64,000 nucleotides of DNA from Candidatus Nitricoxidivorans perseverans (lineage in GTDB: Bacteria; Pseudomonadota; Gammaproteobacteria; Burkholderiales; Rhodocyclaceae). The stretch covers positions 436,282 through 500,281 of the forward strand of contig CP107246.1 of assembly GCA_030246985.1 (NCBI GenBank). Direction: 5' to 3'. Made by a program: the position numbers and the translations under genes. Shown here in pieces: positions 34,987 to 45,191 of the stretch (positions are counted from its first letter, which is position 1; each line of letters begins with the position of its first letter). The notes beneath the pieces were generated by a model. It was not told the origin of the DNA, searched no databases, and saw nothing but the letters and a program-made list of their open reading frames with translations.

Positions 34987-36930
34987 ATGGACGCCGTTGA
35001 CCAGGCCAGGGCGCTGGCCCGAGAGCTTTACCTCGGCCGACGGCTTGGCACCGGGGAGGACATCCTCGAACACGCGGAGGGCATGGTCGCGCGGCTCGCC
35101 GAACTCGGCCTGGATAGCGATGCGCGCGTGGCGGCGCTGCTGTTCGCGGCCCATGACCACATGCCCGATGCCGGCGAAAAACTGGCTGCGGAATTCGGCG
35201 CGCCCGTCGCGGCGCTGGTGGCGAACCTGCACCGTCTCAAGGGCCTGCGCCCGCTGACCGAAGCGGCTGCCGCCCGCGGCGGCGGTGCGGCGGAGGCGCA
35301 GGCGGAGATTTTGCGCAAGATGCTGCTGGCGATGGCCGACGACATTCGGGTCGTGCTGCTGCGTCTCGCCTCGCGCACCCAGACGCTGCGATGGCTGACC
35401 GGCCACGACATTCCGTTGCGGCGCGACATGGCGCGCGAAAGCCTGGAAATCTACGCGCCGCTCGCCAACCGGCTCGGCGTCTGGCAGATGAAATGGGAGA
35501 TCGAGGACCTCTCCTTCCGTTTCATCGAGCCGGAAACCTACAAGCGCATCGCGAAGATGCTCGACGAGAAGCGCGCCGAGCGCGAGGCCTTCATCGAGTC
35601 CGCCATCGCCCGCCTGAAGGACGAGATGGCGAAGGCCGGCGTCAACGCCGAGGTCTACGGCCGGCCCAAGCACATCTACAGCATCCGCAACAAGATGCGG
35701 GCCAAGAACCTCGACTTCAGCGAGGTCTACGACGTACGGGCGCTGCGCGTCATCGTGCCGGACGTCAGGGACTGCTACACGGCGCTGGGCATCGTCCATG
35801 CCCTCTGGCAGCCGGTGCACGGCGAGTTCGACGACTACATCTCGCATCCCAAGGGCAACGACTACCGCTCGCTGCACACCGCCGTGATGGCCGAGGACGG
35901 TCGGCCCTTCGAGGTGCAGATCCGCACGCGGGAGATGCACAGCCATGCCGAACTGGGCGTGGCGGCCCACTGGCGCTACAAGGAATCCGGCACCTCGGCG
36001 AAGGCCGATTCATCCTACGACGACAAGATCGCCTGGCTGCGGCAGCTCCTGTCGTGGCGCGACGAGATCACCGATTCCGCCGCCTGGGTCGAGCAGTTCA
36101 AGCGCGCCGCGCTGGACGACACGATCTACGTGATGACGCCGCAGGGCCGCGTCATCGACCTGCCGCGCGGCGCGACGCCGATCGACTTCGCCTATCGCGT
36201 GCATACCGATCTCGGCCACCGCTGCCGGGGCGCGAAGGTGGATGGCCACCTGGTGCCGCTTTCCACATCGCTTGCCAATGGCCAGCGCGTCGAGATCGTC
36301 GTCGCCAAGACCGGCGGTCCGTCGCGCGACTGGCTTCAGCCGGGGCACCTCGTTTCGCCCCGCGCGCGCCAGAAGGTCAAGGCCTGGTTCGCGGCACAGG
36401 CCGAGCATGAGCCGGCGGCGGCGCCCGCGGCGGCGCCCGCCGCGGAAGCCCTGCCTGAGCCGGAGATCGTGACGCGCCGGCCGCGCGCCGGCGAATCGAA
36501 AGTCCTGGTGGTCGGCGTCGACAAGCTGCTGACCCAACTGGGCCGCTGCTGCAAACCGGTGCCTCCGGACGCCATCGCCGGCTTCGTCACGCGCGGGCGG
36601 GGCGTTTCCGTGCATCGCACGGACTGCGCCAACTTCCGCAACATGGCGGCGCGGAATCCGGAGCGGGTCATCGACGCGCAGTGGGGCGCGAAGGAGGGCA
36701 TCTACGCGACCGACCTCTTCATCGAGGCCCATGATCGCCAGGGCCTGCTGCGCGACATCTCCGACGTGCTCTCGAAGGAAAAGATCAATGTCACGGCGGT
36801 GAAGACCCAGTCGAAGGGCGGCATGGCCCGGATGGGCTTTACCGTCGAACTTTCGAGCGCCGGGACGCTCCAGCGCATCATGGCGCTCGTGGGCGAAGTC
36901 GCGGGCGTGACGAGCGTCAGGCGCGGCTGA
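34987..36930 (+). CDS. relA: RelA-type (p)ppGpp synthetase with degenerate hydrolase domain
   Basis: The 647-residue protein has the RSH layout: an N-terminal HD-like region, the synthetase (VYGRPKHIYSIRNKM, YDVRALRVIV, FDDYISHPKGNDYRSLHT, EVQIRTREMHSHAE), TGS (TPQGRVIDLPRGATPIDFAYR), zinc-finger-like (LGRCCKPVPPDAIAGFVTRGRGVSVHR) and ACT domains. The hydrolase HDxxED motif is replaced by LLFAAHDHMPDAGEKLAAEF, as in monofunctional RelA. It should be a ribosome-activated alarmone synthetase. It starts 6 bases after purL and probably shares transcription with it. Confidence 0.92.
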   Translation: MDAVDQARALARELYLGRRLGTGEDILEHAEGMVARLAELGLDSDARVAALLFAAHDHMPDAGEKLAAEFGAPVAALVANLHRLKGLRPLTEAAAARGGGAAEAQAEILRKMLLAMADDIRVVLLRLASRTQTLRWLTGHDIPLRRDMARESLEIYAPLANRLGVWQMKWEIEDLSFRFIEPETYKRIAKMLDEKRAEREAFIESAIARLKDEMAKAGVNAEVYGRPKHIYSIRNKMRAKNLDFSEVYDVRALRVIVPDVRDCYTALGIVHALWQPVHGEFDDYISHPKGNDYRSLHTAVMAEDGRPFEVQIRTREMHSHAELGVAAHWRYKESGTSAKADSSYDDKIAWLRQLLSWRDEITDSAAWVEQFKRAALDDTIYVMTPQGRVIDLPRGATPIDFAYRVHTDLGHRCRGAKVDGHLVPLSTSLANGQRVEIVVAKTGGPSRDWLQPGHLVSPRARQKVKAWFAAQAEHEPAAAPAAAPAAEALPEPEIVTRRPRAGESKVLVVGVDKLLTQLGRCCKPVPPDAIAGFVTRGRGVSVHRTDCANFRNMAARNPERVIDAQWGAKEGIYATDLFIEAHDRQGLLRDISDVLSKEKINVTAVKTQSKGGMARMGFTVELSSAGTLQRIMALVGEVAGVTSVRRG

Positions 36931-39024
36931 TCAATCCCCCTCCGCCAGCTCGTCCAGCAGCAGCTGCTGGGCGCAGGCGCGGACGCGGCGGGACGGGCGG
37001 ATGTGGAACGTGCCGTCGCTGTCCATTTCCCAAGCTTGGCAGTTGTCGCTGAGGAAGATGCGCAGGCCTTCCTTGATGACGCGACGCTTGAGTTTCGGGT
37101 CGAGCACCGGGAACACTACTTCGATGCGGCGGAAGAAGTTGCGCTCCATCCAGTCGGCGCTGCCGAGATAGATTTTCTCCTCGCCGTCGGCGTGGAAATA
37201 AAAGATGCGGTGATGCTCCAGGAAGCGGCCGATCACCGAGCGCACGCGGATGTTCTCCGAAAGGCCCTTGACGCCCGGCCGCAGGGCGCAGACGCCGCGC
37301 ACGATCAAGTCCACGGCGACGCCGGCCTGGCTGGCCTCGTAGAGGGCCTCGATGATCTCCGGCTCCAGCAGCGAGTTCATCTTGGCGATGATCTGCGCCT
37401 TGCGGCCGGCCTTGGCGGCCGCGGTTTCCGCGCGCACGGCGGCGATCATGTTGTCGTGAAGGGTGAAGGGCGCCTGCCAGAGATGCTTGAGCTCGCCGGC
37501 CTTGCCCAGGCCGGTGAGCTGCTTGAAGACCTCATTGACGTCGGCGGTGATTTCCTCGTTGCAGGTGAGCAGGCCGAAATCGGTGTAGAAGCGGGTGGTG
37601 CGCGGATGGTAGTTGCCGGTGCCCAGATGGACGTAGCGGCGGAAGCCGCCCATTTTTCCCTGTTCCTCGCGGCGCACGACCATCAGCATCTTGGCGTGGG
37701 TCTTGTAGCCGAAGACGCCGTAGACCACGTGCGCGCCGACTTCTTCCAGGCGGGCGGCGATGTTGAGGTTGGCCTCCTCGTCGAAGCGGGCCATCAGCTC
37801 CACGACCACCGTGACTTCCTTGCCCTTCTGGGCGGCGCGCACCAGGTGCTCCAGCAGCACCGAATCGGTGCCGGTGCGGTACACCGTCATCTTGATGGCC
37901 ACCACGAGGGGGTCGTCGGCCGCCTGTTCGAGCAGCTGGATGACCGGGGCGAAGGACTGGAAGGGATGGTGCAGCAGTACGTCCTGGCGGCGCAGCACGT
38001 CGAAGATGTGGGGCCGCTTGGTCAGTGCCTTGGGCAGGCCGGGCTGGAAGGGCGGATAGGTGAGGTCGGGGCGGTCGACCCGGTCCGGCACCGACATCAG
38101 GCGCACCAGGTTCACGATGCCCGGCACGCGATAGAGATCGTCGCAATCGAGGCCGAACTGCTGCAGGAGGAATCCGGCCATGGTCTCGGAGCAGTTGTCG
38201 GCGATCTCCAGCCGAACGGCGTCGCCGAAATGGCGCTGCGGAAGTTCGCCCTGGAGGGCGGTGCGCAGGTTTTTCACTTCCTCGTCGTCCACCCACAGGT
38301 CCGAGTTGCGGGTGACGCGGAACTGGTAGCAGCCGAGCACGTTCATGCCGGCGAACAGCTCGCCCACGTGCCGGTGGAGGATGGAAGAGAGGAAGACGAA
38401 GCCGTTGTCGACGCCGGTCAGCTCCTTCGGCAGCTGGATCACCCGGGGCAGGGCGCGCGGCGCCTGGACGATGGCGGCGCCGCTGGCGCGGCCGAAGGCG
38501 TCGGCGCCGTCGAGCTCGATGGCGAAGTTGAGGCTCTTGTTGAGCACGCGCGGGAAGGGATGGGCCGGGTCGAGGCCGATGGGCGTGAGCACCGGCATGA
38601 CTTCGCGGAAGAAGAAACCGCGGATCCATTCGGTCTGCTCGGGCGTCCAGGCGGAGCGCTTGTAGAAGCAGATGCCTTCGGCGGCCAGGGACGGCAGCAT
38701 CACTTGGTTGAGCAGGGCGTACTGCTCGGCGATCAGCTCATGGGCTTCCTGGGTGACGCGGCGGAACACCTCGTGCGGCGAGAGGCCTTCGACTCCGGTG
38801 GCATGGCCGCCGAGCTTGATCTGTTCCTTGAGGCCGGCGACGCGGATCTCGAAGAATTCGTCGAGATTCGATGAGACGATACACAGGAAGCGCAGCCGCT
38901 CCAGCAGCGGCACCCGCTTGTCCGCGGCCTGGGCCAGCACGCGCCGGTTGAAGGCCAGCAGCGAGAGTTCGCGATTGATGAAGTGTTCGGGCGGAAAGCG
39001 GCGGGCGGCGGGAATCCGGTTCAT
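36931..39024 (-). CDS. ppk1: Polyphosphate kinase 1
   Basis: The 697-residue product begins MNRIPAARRFPPEHFINREL and has the PPK1 N-terminal helical domain (ELSLLAFNRRVLAQA), the head domain, and the catalytic C-terminal phospholipase D-like domains. FGYKTHAKMLMV contains the phosphorylated His, and GTGNYHPRTTRFYTD contains the second His. It reversibly polymerises ATP gamma-phosphate into polyphosphate. A longer N-terminus from 39066 is open but lacks family support. It is divergent from ppx and abuts relA tail to tail with no gap. Confidence 0.94.
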   Translation of the reverse strand: MNRIPAARRFPPEHFINRELSLLAFNRRVLAQAADKRVPLLERLRFLCIVSSNLDEFFEIRVAGLKEQIKLGGHATGVEGLSPHEVFRRVTQEAHELIAEQYALLNQVMLPSLAAEGICFYKRSAWTPEQTEWIRGFFFREVMPVLTPIGLDPAHPFPRVLNKSLNFAIELDGADAFGRASGAAIVQAPRALPRVIQLPKELTGVDNGFVFLSSILHRHVGELFAGMNVLGCYQFRVTRNSDLWVDDEEVKNLRTALQGELPQRHFGDAVRLEIADNCSETMAGFLLQQFGLDCDDLYRVPGIVNLVRLMSVPDRVDRPDLTYPPFQPGLPKALTKRPHIFDVLRRQDVLLHHPFQSFAPVIQLLEQAADDPLVVAIKMTVYRTGTDSVLLEHLVRAAQKGKEVTVVVELMARFDEEANLNIAARLEEVGAHVVYGVFGYKTHAKMLMVVRREEQGKMGGFRRYVHLGTGNYHPRTTRFYTDFGLLTCNEEITADVNEVFKQLTGLGKAGELKHLWQAPFTLHDNMIAAVRAETAAAKAGRKAQIIAKMNSLLEPEIIEALYEASQAGVAVDLIVRGVCALRPGVKGLSENIRVRSVIGRFLEHHRIFYFHADGEEKIYLGSADWMERNFFRRIEVVFPVLDPKLKRRVIKEGLRIFLSDNCQAWEMDSDGTFHIRPSRRVRACAQQLLLDELAEGD

Positions 39025-39138
39025 GTCTGCGAAAACGCGGTTTCGACGACGCGAATGGTATGACATTTTTTGCGTGCGCGGCGTTTTGCGGGAGGCCGGT
39101 CATATCCGCGATGCTAGAATCCGCGGGTCTTCCGAAGC

Positions 39139-40644
39139 ATGAACGCCACCGTGGGATACGATCTGATCGCCGCCGTCGACCTTGGCTCCAACAGCTTCCG
39201 CCTGCAGGTGGGCCGCGTCGTCGGCAACCAGATATATCCGCTTGACGGGCTCAAAGAGTCGGTGCGGCTGGCGGCCGGCCTGACGCCGGAACGGGTGCTG
39301 GACGGCCCTTCACAGCTGCGCGCCATCGAGGCCCTCTCGCGCTTCGGCGAGCGCCTGCGCGGCTTCGAGCCGGGCGCCGTGCGGGTGGTGGCCACCAACG
39401 CCCTGCGCATGGCCAAGAATGCCCCCCAGTTCCTGCCCCAGGCCGAAGCGGCGCTGGGCTTTCCCATCGAGGTGATCGCCGGCCGCGAGGAGGCGCGCCT
39501 GATCTACCTCGGCGTGGCCCACACGCTGCCCGATCCGCATGCCCAGCAGCTGGTCGTCGACATCGGCGGCGGGTCCACGGAGTTCATCATCGGCCGCCAT
39601 TTCAGGCCGTTGCGGCTGGAATCCCTCTACATGGGCTGCGTCGGCTTCAGCCTGCGCCACTTTCCGGGCGGCCGGGTGGACAGGAAGGGAATGAAGGAGG
39701 CCGAGTTGGCCGCCCGCAACGAGCTCCAGACCATCGTCCACGCCTACCGCGAGACAGGGTGGCAGGAGGCCGTGGGCTCGTCAGGCACGGCCAAGGCCAT
39801 CGCCGATCTGCTGGAGCAGAACGGGCTTTCCGACGCCGGCATCACGCGCGAGGGCCTCGACCGCCTGCGCTCGGCGCTGGTCCAGGCGGGCGACTGCGCG
39901 CGCCTGCCATTCGCCGGAATGCCCGCCGACCGGATGCCGGTGCTGCCGGGCGGCATTGCGATCATGTCGGCGGTGTTCAAGGAGTTCGACCTCGAACGCA
40001 TGGCCTTTTCGGAGGGGGCGCTGCGCCTGGGCGTGCTCTACGACCTGCTGGGCCGCACCCACCACGAGGACCAGCGCGAGGCGACCGTCGCCCAGTTCAT
40101 GCGGCGCTACGGGGTTGACCACCGCCAGGCGGCGCGGGTGGCGGGAACCGCGCTCGCCCTGCTGCGCCAGATGATGCCGGAGGCCACGGCCGACCACCCG
40201 GACGTCCGCCACCTGGAATGGGCGGCCCGGCTGCACGAGATCGGCATTTCGGTCGCCCACTCCGGCTACCATAAGCACAGCGCCTATATCCTCGCCAACG
40301 CGGACATGCCGGGCTTTTCGCGGCGCGACCAAGCGCGGCTTTCCGGCATCGTGCTCGCCCATCGCGGCCGGCTGGCGCGGGTGCAGCCGAACGTCCGGGA
40401 GCCGCGCGACTGGCTGCCGATCTTCGCCATCCGCATCGCCGCGCTGCTGCACCGCGCTCGCGACGATGCCGCTCCCGCCGAATCCATGCCGCTCACCGCG
40501 GCCGCGACGCCACGGGGTTTCCTGTTGCAGGTCGAAGCCGGCTGGCTGTCCGCTTCTCCACTGACGGCGGCGGCGCTGGACGAGGAAGTCCGGCAATGGG
40601 CTGGCATCGGCACGGAGCTTCGCGTGCGCGGCCACCGGAAATAA
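39139..40644 (+). CDS. ppx: Exopolyphosphatase, Ppx/GppA family
   Basis: The 501-residue product shows the ASKHA phosphatase motifs AVDLGSNSFRLQVGRV (P-loop 1), VVDIGGGSTEFIIG, VGSSGTAKAIADLL and GGIAIMSAVFKEF. A C-terminal HD-like domain holds HLEWAARLHEIGISVAHSGYHKHS. It releases terminal phosphate from polyphosphate or hydrolyses pppGpp. The divergent start from ppk leaves 114 bases for promoters. Its stop directly abuts the ATG of the MlaE-like gene, making ppx the first gene of a seven-gene run. Confidence 0.93.
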   Translation: MNATVGYDLIAAVDLGSNSFRLQVGRVVGNQIYPLDGLKESVRLAAGLTPERVLDGPSQLRAIEALSRFGERLRGFEPGAVRVVATNALRMAKNAPQFLPQAEAALGFPIEVIAGREEARLIYLGVAHTLPDPHAQQLVVDIGGGSTEFIIGRHFRPLRLESLYMGCVGFSLRHFPGGRVDRKGMKEAELAARNELQTIVHAYRETGWQEAVGSSGTAKAIADLLEQNGLSDAGITREGLDRLRSALVQAGDCARLPFAGMPADRMPVLPGGIAIMSAVFKEFDLERMAFSEGALRLGVLYDLLGRTHHEDQREATVAQFMRRYGVDHRQAARVAGTALALLRQMMPEATADHPDVRHLEWAARLHEIGISVAHSGYHKHSAYILANADMPGFSRRDQARLSGIVLAHRGRLARVQPNVREPRDWLPIFAIRIAALLHRARDDAAPAESMPLTAAATPRGFLLQVEAGWLSASPLTAAALDEEVRQWAGIGTELRVRGHRK

Positions 40645-41769
40645 ATGGCCGGGCTGCGCATTGAGGTATCTGGCCGCGCGGAGGGCGGGCGCATGGTTTC
40701 GCTTTCCGGGCCGTGGACGCTGACGGCGATCGTGTCGCGGGCGCATGCCCTGGAAAGTCGGCTTTCGGAATACGGCGCCGATCCGGCGTTGGCATGGGAC
40801 TGTCTCGCCATCGAGGCCCTGGACAGCGCCGGCGCCATGCTGCTGTGGCGCGCCTGGGGCCGCCGGCTGCCGGAAACGCTGCTGGCGCGTCCGGAACATC
40901 TCCGCGTCTTCGAGCGCATCGCGGCCGCCGACCGCCTGGTGCCGACCGCACGGGTGCCGGACTCGCCTTTCGAGGGGCTGATCGCCCTCGGATCGGCGGT
41001 TTTCGGCTTCCGGCGCCACTTGGCGGATTTCGCCGTCCTCGTCGGCCGGCTGGCGCTCGATGCCGCGCACCTGGTGCGCCACCCGGCGGACCTGCCGAAG
41101 CTGGAAATTTCGGCCAACCTCTACAAGAGCGGCGTGCGCGCCATGCCGGTCACGGCCCTGGTCGGCTTCCTGATCGGCATCGTGCTGTCCTACCTGTCGT
41201 CGCTGCAACTCTCCCGGGTCGGCGCCGACATCTTCATCGTCAACATCCTCGGCATGGGCATCGTCCGCGAGATGGGGCCGGTGCTGGTCGCCGTGCTCGT
41301 GGCCGGCCGCTCGGGCTCGGCCATGACCGCCCAGCTCGGCGTCATGCGCGTCACCGATGAGATCGACGCGCTGGCGGCCATGGGCGTGCCGACGAGCCTG
41401 CGGCTGGTCTTCCCCAAGGTGGCGGCCCTGGCGCTTGCCATGCCGCTCCTGGTGCTGTGGACGACCGCCGTCGCGCTGGTCGGCGGCATGCTCTCGGCGC
41501 AGATGCAGCTCGACATCGACTACGCCTTCTTTCTCGACACCCTGCCCAAGGTGGTGCCGGTGGCCAACCTCTGGATCGGCCTGGCCAAGGGCTTCGTCTT
41601 CGGCCTCTTCATCGCGCTGATCTCCTGCCACTTCGGCCTGCGCGTGCGCCCCAACACCGAAAGCCTGTCGGCCAACACGACGGCCTCGGTGGTGACGTCC
41701 ATCACCGTCGTCATCCTGATCGACGCCGTCTTCGCCATCCTCACCCGCAATGTCGGCATGCCGATATGA
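40645..41769 (+). CDS. MlaE-family ABC transporter permease with N-terminal STAS domain
   Basis: The 374-residue product has a STAS-like N-terminal part (residues 1-120; LSGPWTLTAIVSRAHALESR and LDSAGAMLLW). The MlaE permease core follows, with FLIGIVLSYLSSLQL, REMGPVLVAVLVAGRSGSAM and the helix RVTDEIDALAAMGVPTSLRL. Such permeases form the core of MCE transport systems that move phospholipids between membranes. The STAS fusion replaces the separate MlaB subunit. It starts directly after the ppx stop and overlaps the ATPase gene by 4 bases. Confidence 0.9.
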   Translation: MAGLRIEVSGRAEGGRMVSLSGPWTLTAIVSRAHALESRLSEYGADPALAWDCLAIEALDSAGAMLLWRAWGRRLPETLLARPEHLRVFERIAAADRLVPTARVPDSPFEGLIALGSAVFGFRRHLADFAVLVGRLALDAAHLVRHPADLPKLEISANLYKSGVRAMPVTALVGFLIGIVLSYLSSLQLSRVGADIFIVNILGMGIVREMGPVLVAVLVAGRSGSAMTAQLGVMRVTDEIDALAAMGVPTSLRLVFPKVAALALAMPLLVLWTTAVALVGGMLSAQMQLDIDYAFFLDTLPKVVPVANLWIGLAKGFVFGLFIALISCHFGLRVRPNTESLSANTTASVVTSITVVILIDAVFAILTRNVGMPI

Positions 41770-42536
41770 ACGCCTCCGTCATCTCCATTCGCAACCTGTC
41801 CACCCGCTTCGGCGAGACGTGGGTCCACCGCGACCTCGATCTCGACGTGGCGCGCGGCGAGCGGGTGTCGCTGGTCGGCGGCTCCGGCAGCGGCAAGACG
41901 ACGCTGTTGCGGCAGATGGCGGGCCTGATCGAGCCCGCGCGGGGCGAGATCAGGATTCTCGGCGAGCCCCTGTTCGGCGCCGGCGTCGGGCGGGAGCGGG
42001 CGCTGCGCCGCCGCTTCGGCGTTCTGTTCCAGCAAGGCGCGCTGTTCTCGGCCCTCAGCGTCTTCGACAACATCGCCTTCCCGCTGCGCGAGCTGAAGCG
42101 GCTCGACGAGGCTTTGATCCGCGACTTGGTGATGCTCAAGCTGGCCATGGTCGAGCTGCTGCCCCGCCACGCCCGCCTCATGCCGGCGGAGCTTTCCGGC
42201 GGCATGGTCAAGCGTGTCGCCCTGGCCCGCGCCCTGGCCCTGGAGCCGGAGCTGCTGCTGCTCGACGAGCCCACTTCCGGCCTCGACCCGGACCGCTCCG
42301 ACAGCTTCGTGCGCCTGATCCGCTCGCTGGGCGCGGAGCTGAACCTCACCGTCGTGCTGGCGACCCACGACATCGACACCGTGGCGGCCCTCTCGACCCG
42401 CGTCGCCGTGCTGGCCGAGCATCGCATCCTCGCTTATGGCACCATCGGGGAGGTCGTCCGCGTCGACCATCCGTTCATCCGGAATTTCTTCCTTTCGGGG
42501 CGGAGCGCGCGGGCGCTGCGGGACACCCCTCACTGA
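41766..42536 (+). CDS. MlaF-like ABC transporter ATPase
   Basis: The 256-residue product carries Walker A SGSGKTTLL, the signature LSGGMVKRVALARALAL, Walker B LLLLDEPTSGLDPDRSDS and the switch His in LATHDIDTV. It energises the lipid transporter with the MlaE-like permease. ATG 41766 overlaps the permease stop; earlier starts in frame run through the permease gene and are not supported. Confidence 0.92.
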   Translation: MNASVISIRNLSTRFGETWVHRDLDLDVARGERVSLVGGSGSGKTTLLRQMAGLIEPARGEIRILGEPLFGAGVGRERALRRRFGVLFQQGALFSALSVFDNIAFPLRELKRLDEALIRDLVMLKLAMVELLPRHARLMPAELSGGMVKRVALARALALEPELLLLDEPTSGLDPDRSDSFVRLIRSLGAELNLTVVLATHDIDTVAALSTRVAVLAEHRILAYGTIGEVVRVDHPFIRNFFLSGRSARALRDTPH

Positions 42537-42538
42537 CC

Positions 42539-43468
42539 ATGGAAAATCGAGCCAACGCCCTTGCCGCCGGCATCTTCGTCCTTCTCATGGGGCTGGCCGC
42601 CGCCGCCGCCCTCTGGTGGCTGGGCCAGGGCCGAGATCATTCCAGCACCTATGTGCTGGAGACGCGCGGCAACGTCACCGGCCTCAATCCCCAGGCCCAG
42701 GTGCGCTGGCGCGGCATCCGCGCCGGCAAGGTGGAAGACATCGGCACGGACGCGAACGATCCGCGCGTCATACTCGTCCGGATCAGCCTGGACAGCCGGT
42801 ACCGGCTGACGAAGGCCACTACGGCGCAGCTGGGCTACCAGGGCATCACCGGTCTGGCCTACGTGCAGCTGGAGGACGACGGCAGCAGCGCCGAGCCGCT
42901 GGCGGGCACGGACGCCGCGCCGCCGCGCATCGCCCTGACCCCGTCCCTCTTCGACATCCTCGGCGACCGGGCCGCCGGCATCGCCGGCCAGGCGGGCGAC
43001 GTTTCGGCGCGGCTCTCCAGGCTGCTCGACGACCGGAACCTCCGCAACCTTTCCCGGACGATTGACAATCTCGCCGTCGCCTCCGAGGGCATGCGGGATA
43101 CGCGGAAGCTGATGGCGGACCTTCGCGAGGCGTTTTCCGAGGAGAACCGCGGGCGCCTGTCCGCCATCCTCGCCCATGTCGAGAAAACCGCCGGCGAGAC
43201 GGCGCCCCTGACCGCCGAGGCCCGCGAGATGGTGAAGTCGATGACGGCGCTGTCGCGCCGGTTCGAACGCCTGGCGGACGAGGTGGAAAGGACGAACGGG
43301 AAGCTGAACGACTCGACCCTGCCGCGCGCCCATGCGCTGATGGAGGAGATGGCCACGACTTCCCGCCGCTTCTCGTGCTTCATGAAGATACTGGAAGACA
43401 GGCCGCAGGCCTTGATCTTCGGCAAGGGCGCGTCATCGCCGGAGCGCTGCTCTGAGCGGGCGCCATGA
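42539..43468 (+). CDS. MlaD-family MCE-domain protein
   Basis: The 309-residue product has one N-terminal transmembrane anchor ([20 protein letters not shown]), followed by an MCE domain with [20 protein letters not shown] and [19 protein letters not shown] long alpha-helical C-terminal region (residues 140-290) contains coiled-coil heptads such as [19 protein letters not shown]. It forms the periplasmic ring that carries lipid. It starts 2 bases after mlaF and overlaps etfB by ATGA. The usual auxiliary lipoprotein gene is missing after it; etfB takes that place. Confidence 0.9.
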   Translation: MENRANALAAGIFVLLMGLAAAAALWWLGQGRDHSSTYVLETRGNVTGLNPQAQVRWRGIRAGKVEDIGTDANDPRVILVRISLDSRYRLTKATTAQLGYQGITGLAYVQLEDDGSSAEPLAGTDAAPPRIALTPSLFDILGDRAAGIAGQAGDVSARLSRLLDDRNLRNLSRTIDNLAVASEGMRDTRKLMADLREAFSEENRGRLSAILAHVEKTAGETAPLTAEAREMVKSMTALSRRFERLADEVERTNGKLNDSTLPRAHALMEEMATTSRRFSCFMKILEDRPQALIFGKGASSPERCSERAP

Positions 43469-44214
43469 ATATCCTCGTCGCCGTCAAGCGCGTCGTCGAC
43501 GCCAACGTCCGGGTGCGCGTCAAGTCCGACGGCAGCGGCGTCGAGCTTGCCAATGCCAGGATGTCCATGAACCCTTTCGACGAGATCGCCGTCGAGGCGG
43601 CGGTGCGGCTGAAGGAGGCCGGCATTGCCTCGGAAGTGGTCGCCGTGAGCTGCGGCGCGATTGCCTGCCAGGAGACCCTGCGCACGGCTCTGGCGATGGG
43701 CGCCGACCGCGCGATCCTCGTGGAAACCGAGGCCGAATTGCAGCCGCTGGCCGTCGCCAAGCTGCTCAAGGCGGTGGCCGACCGCGAGGCGCCGCGGCTC
43801 GCCATCCTTGGCAAGCAGGCCACCGATGACGACGCGAACCAGGTGGGCCAGATGCTGGCCGCGCTGATGGGCCGGCCGCAGGCGACGTTCGCCTCGAAGA
43901 TCGAGATCGTGCAAGGAGTAGCGCTCGTCACGCGGGAAGTGGACGAGGGCACGGAAACCCTGTCGGTGCCGCTGCCGGCCGTCGTCACCGCCGACCTGCG
44001 CCTCAACGAGCCGCGCTATGCGACTCTGCCCAACCTCATGAAGGCGAAGAAGAAGCCGATGGAGATCGTGAAGCCCGCCGATCTCGGCGTGGATGCGGCG
44101 CCTCGGCTGAAGACGCTCCGCGTCGCCGAGCCGCCGAAGCGGCCGGCCGGCATCAGGGTCGACGACGTGGCCGAGCTGGTGGCGAAGCTGCGGGATGCGA
44201 AGGTGATCGCATGA
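43465..44214 (+). CDS. etfB: Electron transfer flavoprotein, beta subunit
   Basis: The 249-residue protein starts [20 protein letters not shown] and has the ETF-beta core: [48 protein letters not shown] and [20 protein letters not shown], then KKKPM. It binds AMP and, with EtfA, shuttles electrons from acyl-CoA or other dehydrogenases to the quinone pool. It overlaps both neighbours and so is coupled to the MCE gene mlaD. Confidence 0.95.
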   Translation: MNILVAVKRVVDANVRVRVKSDGSGVELANARMSMNPFDEIAVEAAVRLKEAGIASEVVAVSCGAIACQETLRTALAMGADRAILVETEAELQPLAVAKLLKAVADREAPRLAILGKQATDDDANQVGQMLAALMGRPQATFASKIEIVQGVALVTREVDEGTETLSVPLPAVVTADLRLNEPRYATLPNLMKAKKKPMEIVKPADLGVDAAPRLKTLRVAEPPKRPAGIRVDDVAELVAKLRDAKVIA

Positions 44215-45188
44215 CGATGGTTCTCATCATCGCGGAACACGACAACGCGCGGCTCTCGCCCGCGATGCCCGGCGTCGTCGCGGCCGCCGCGAAGATCGGC
44301 GGCGAACTCCATGTGCTGGTCGCCGGCCACGGTTGCGGCGGTGTCGCCCATGCGGCGGCGCGGATCGCGGGCGTGGCGAAAGTCAGTCTCGCCGACGCGG
44401 CGCACTACGCCGACCAGGGCGCGGAGAACCTCGCGGCGCTAATCGTTGCCCATGTCGGCAACCAGGTTGGCAACTGCGGCCACATCCTCCTGCCCGCCAC
44501 CACCTTCGGCAAGAACCTCGGCCCGCGCATCGCCGCGCTGCTCGACGTGGCGCAGGTCTCCGACATCGTCGCCGTCGAGTCGGTCGACACCTTCGTGCGG
44601 CCCATCCATGCCGGCAACGTGCTGGTAACGGTGCGATCGGCCGATGCCGTCAAGGTGGTCACGGTGCGCGCCACGGCCTTCGAGGCGCCCGCCTCGGACG
44701 GCGCCATCGCCGCCATCGAAAACCTCCCGCCCGGCCCAGACCTCGGCCTGTCGAAGCTCGTTGGCCGCGAGCTGACCCGGTCGGCCCGGCCCGAACTCGC
44801 CGGCGCGAAGGCCGTCGTCGCGGGCGGGCGCGGGCTGGCCTCGGCCGAAAACTACCGGAACCTGCTGGAGCCGCTCGCCGACAGGCTGGGCGCCGCGCTC
44901 GGCGCCACGCGCGCGGCGGTGGACGCCGGCTTCGCGCCCAATGACTTCCAGGTGGGGCAGACCGGCAAGGTCGTCGCGCCGCGGCTCTACGTCGCCGTCG
45001 GCATTTCCGGCGCGATCCAGCACCTGGCCGGCATGAAGGACAGCCGGGTGATCGTCGCCATCAACAAGGATCCGGAGGCGCCCATCTTCCAGGTGGCCGA
45101 CATCGGCCTGGTGGCCGATCTGTTCCAGGCCGTGCCGGAACTGACAGCGGCGCTGGAATCCTGCATCATCCCGGACGGGAGATCGTGA
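44211..45188 (+). CDS. etfA: Electron transfer flavoprotein, alpha subunit
   Basis: The 325-residue product has the N-terminal half with [20 protein letters not shown] and the FAD-binding C-terminal domain: [40 protein letters not shown] and [14 protein letters not shown]. It ends with [20 protein letters not shown]. Start ATG 44211 overlaps etfB by ATGA. It is a complete, ordinary-length subunit that carries the FAD of the heterodimer. Confidence 0.95.
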   Translation: MTMVLIIAEHDNARLSPAMPGVVAAAAKIGGELHVLVAGHGCGGVAHAAARIAGVAKVSLADAAHYADQGAENLAALIVAHVGNQVGNCGHILLPATTFGKNLGPRIAALLDVAQVSDIVAVESVDTFVRPIHAGNVLVTVRSADAVKVVTVRATAFEAPASDGAIAAIENLPPGPDLGLSKLVGRELTRSARPELAGAKAVVAGGRGLASAENYRNLLEPLADRLGAALGATRAAVDAGFAPNDFQVGQTGKVVAPRLYVAVGISGAIQHLAGMKDSRVIVAINKDPEAPIFQVADIGLVADLFQAVPELTAALESCIIPDGRS

Positions 45189-45191
45189 GCG

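Noticed and set aside
31084-35970. A 1628-codon open frame antisense to purL and relA
   Set aside because: The sense-strand proteins are clear family members over the whole length. The antisense frame is Arg/His/Gly-rich low-complexity sequence, expected from GC-rich codon use, with no recognisable domain.
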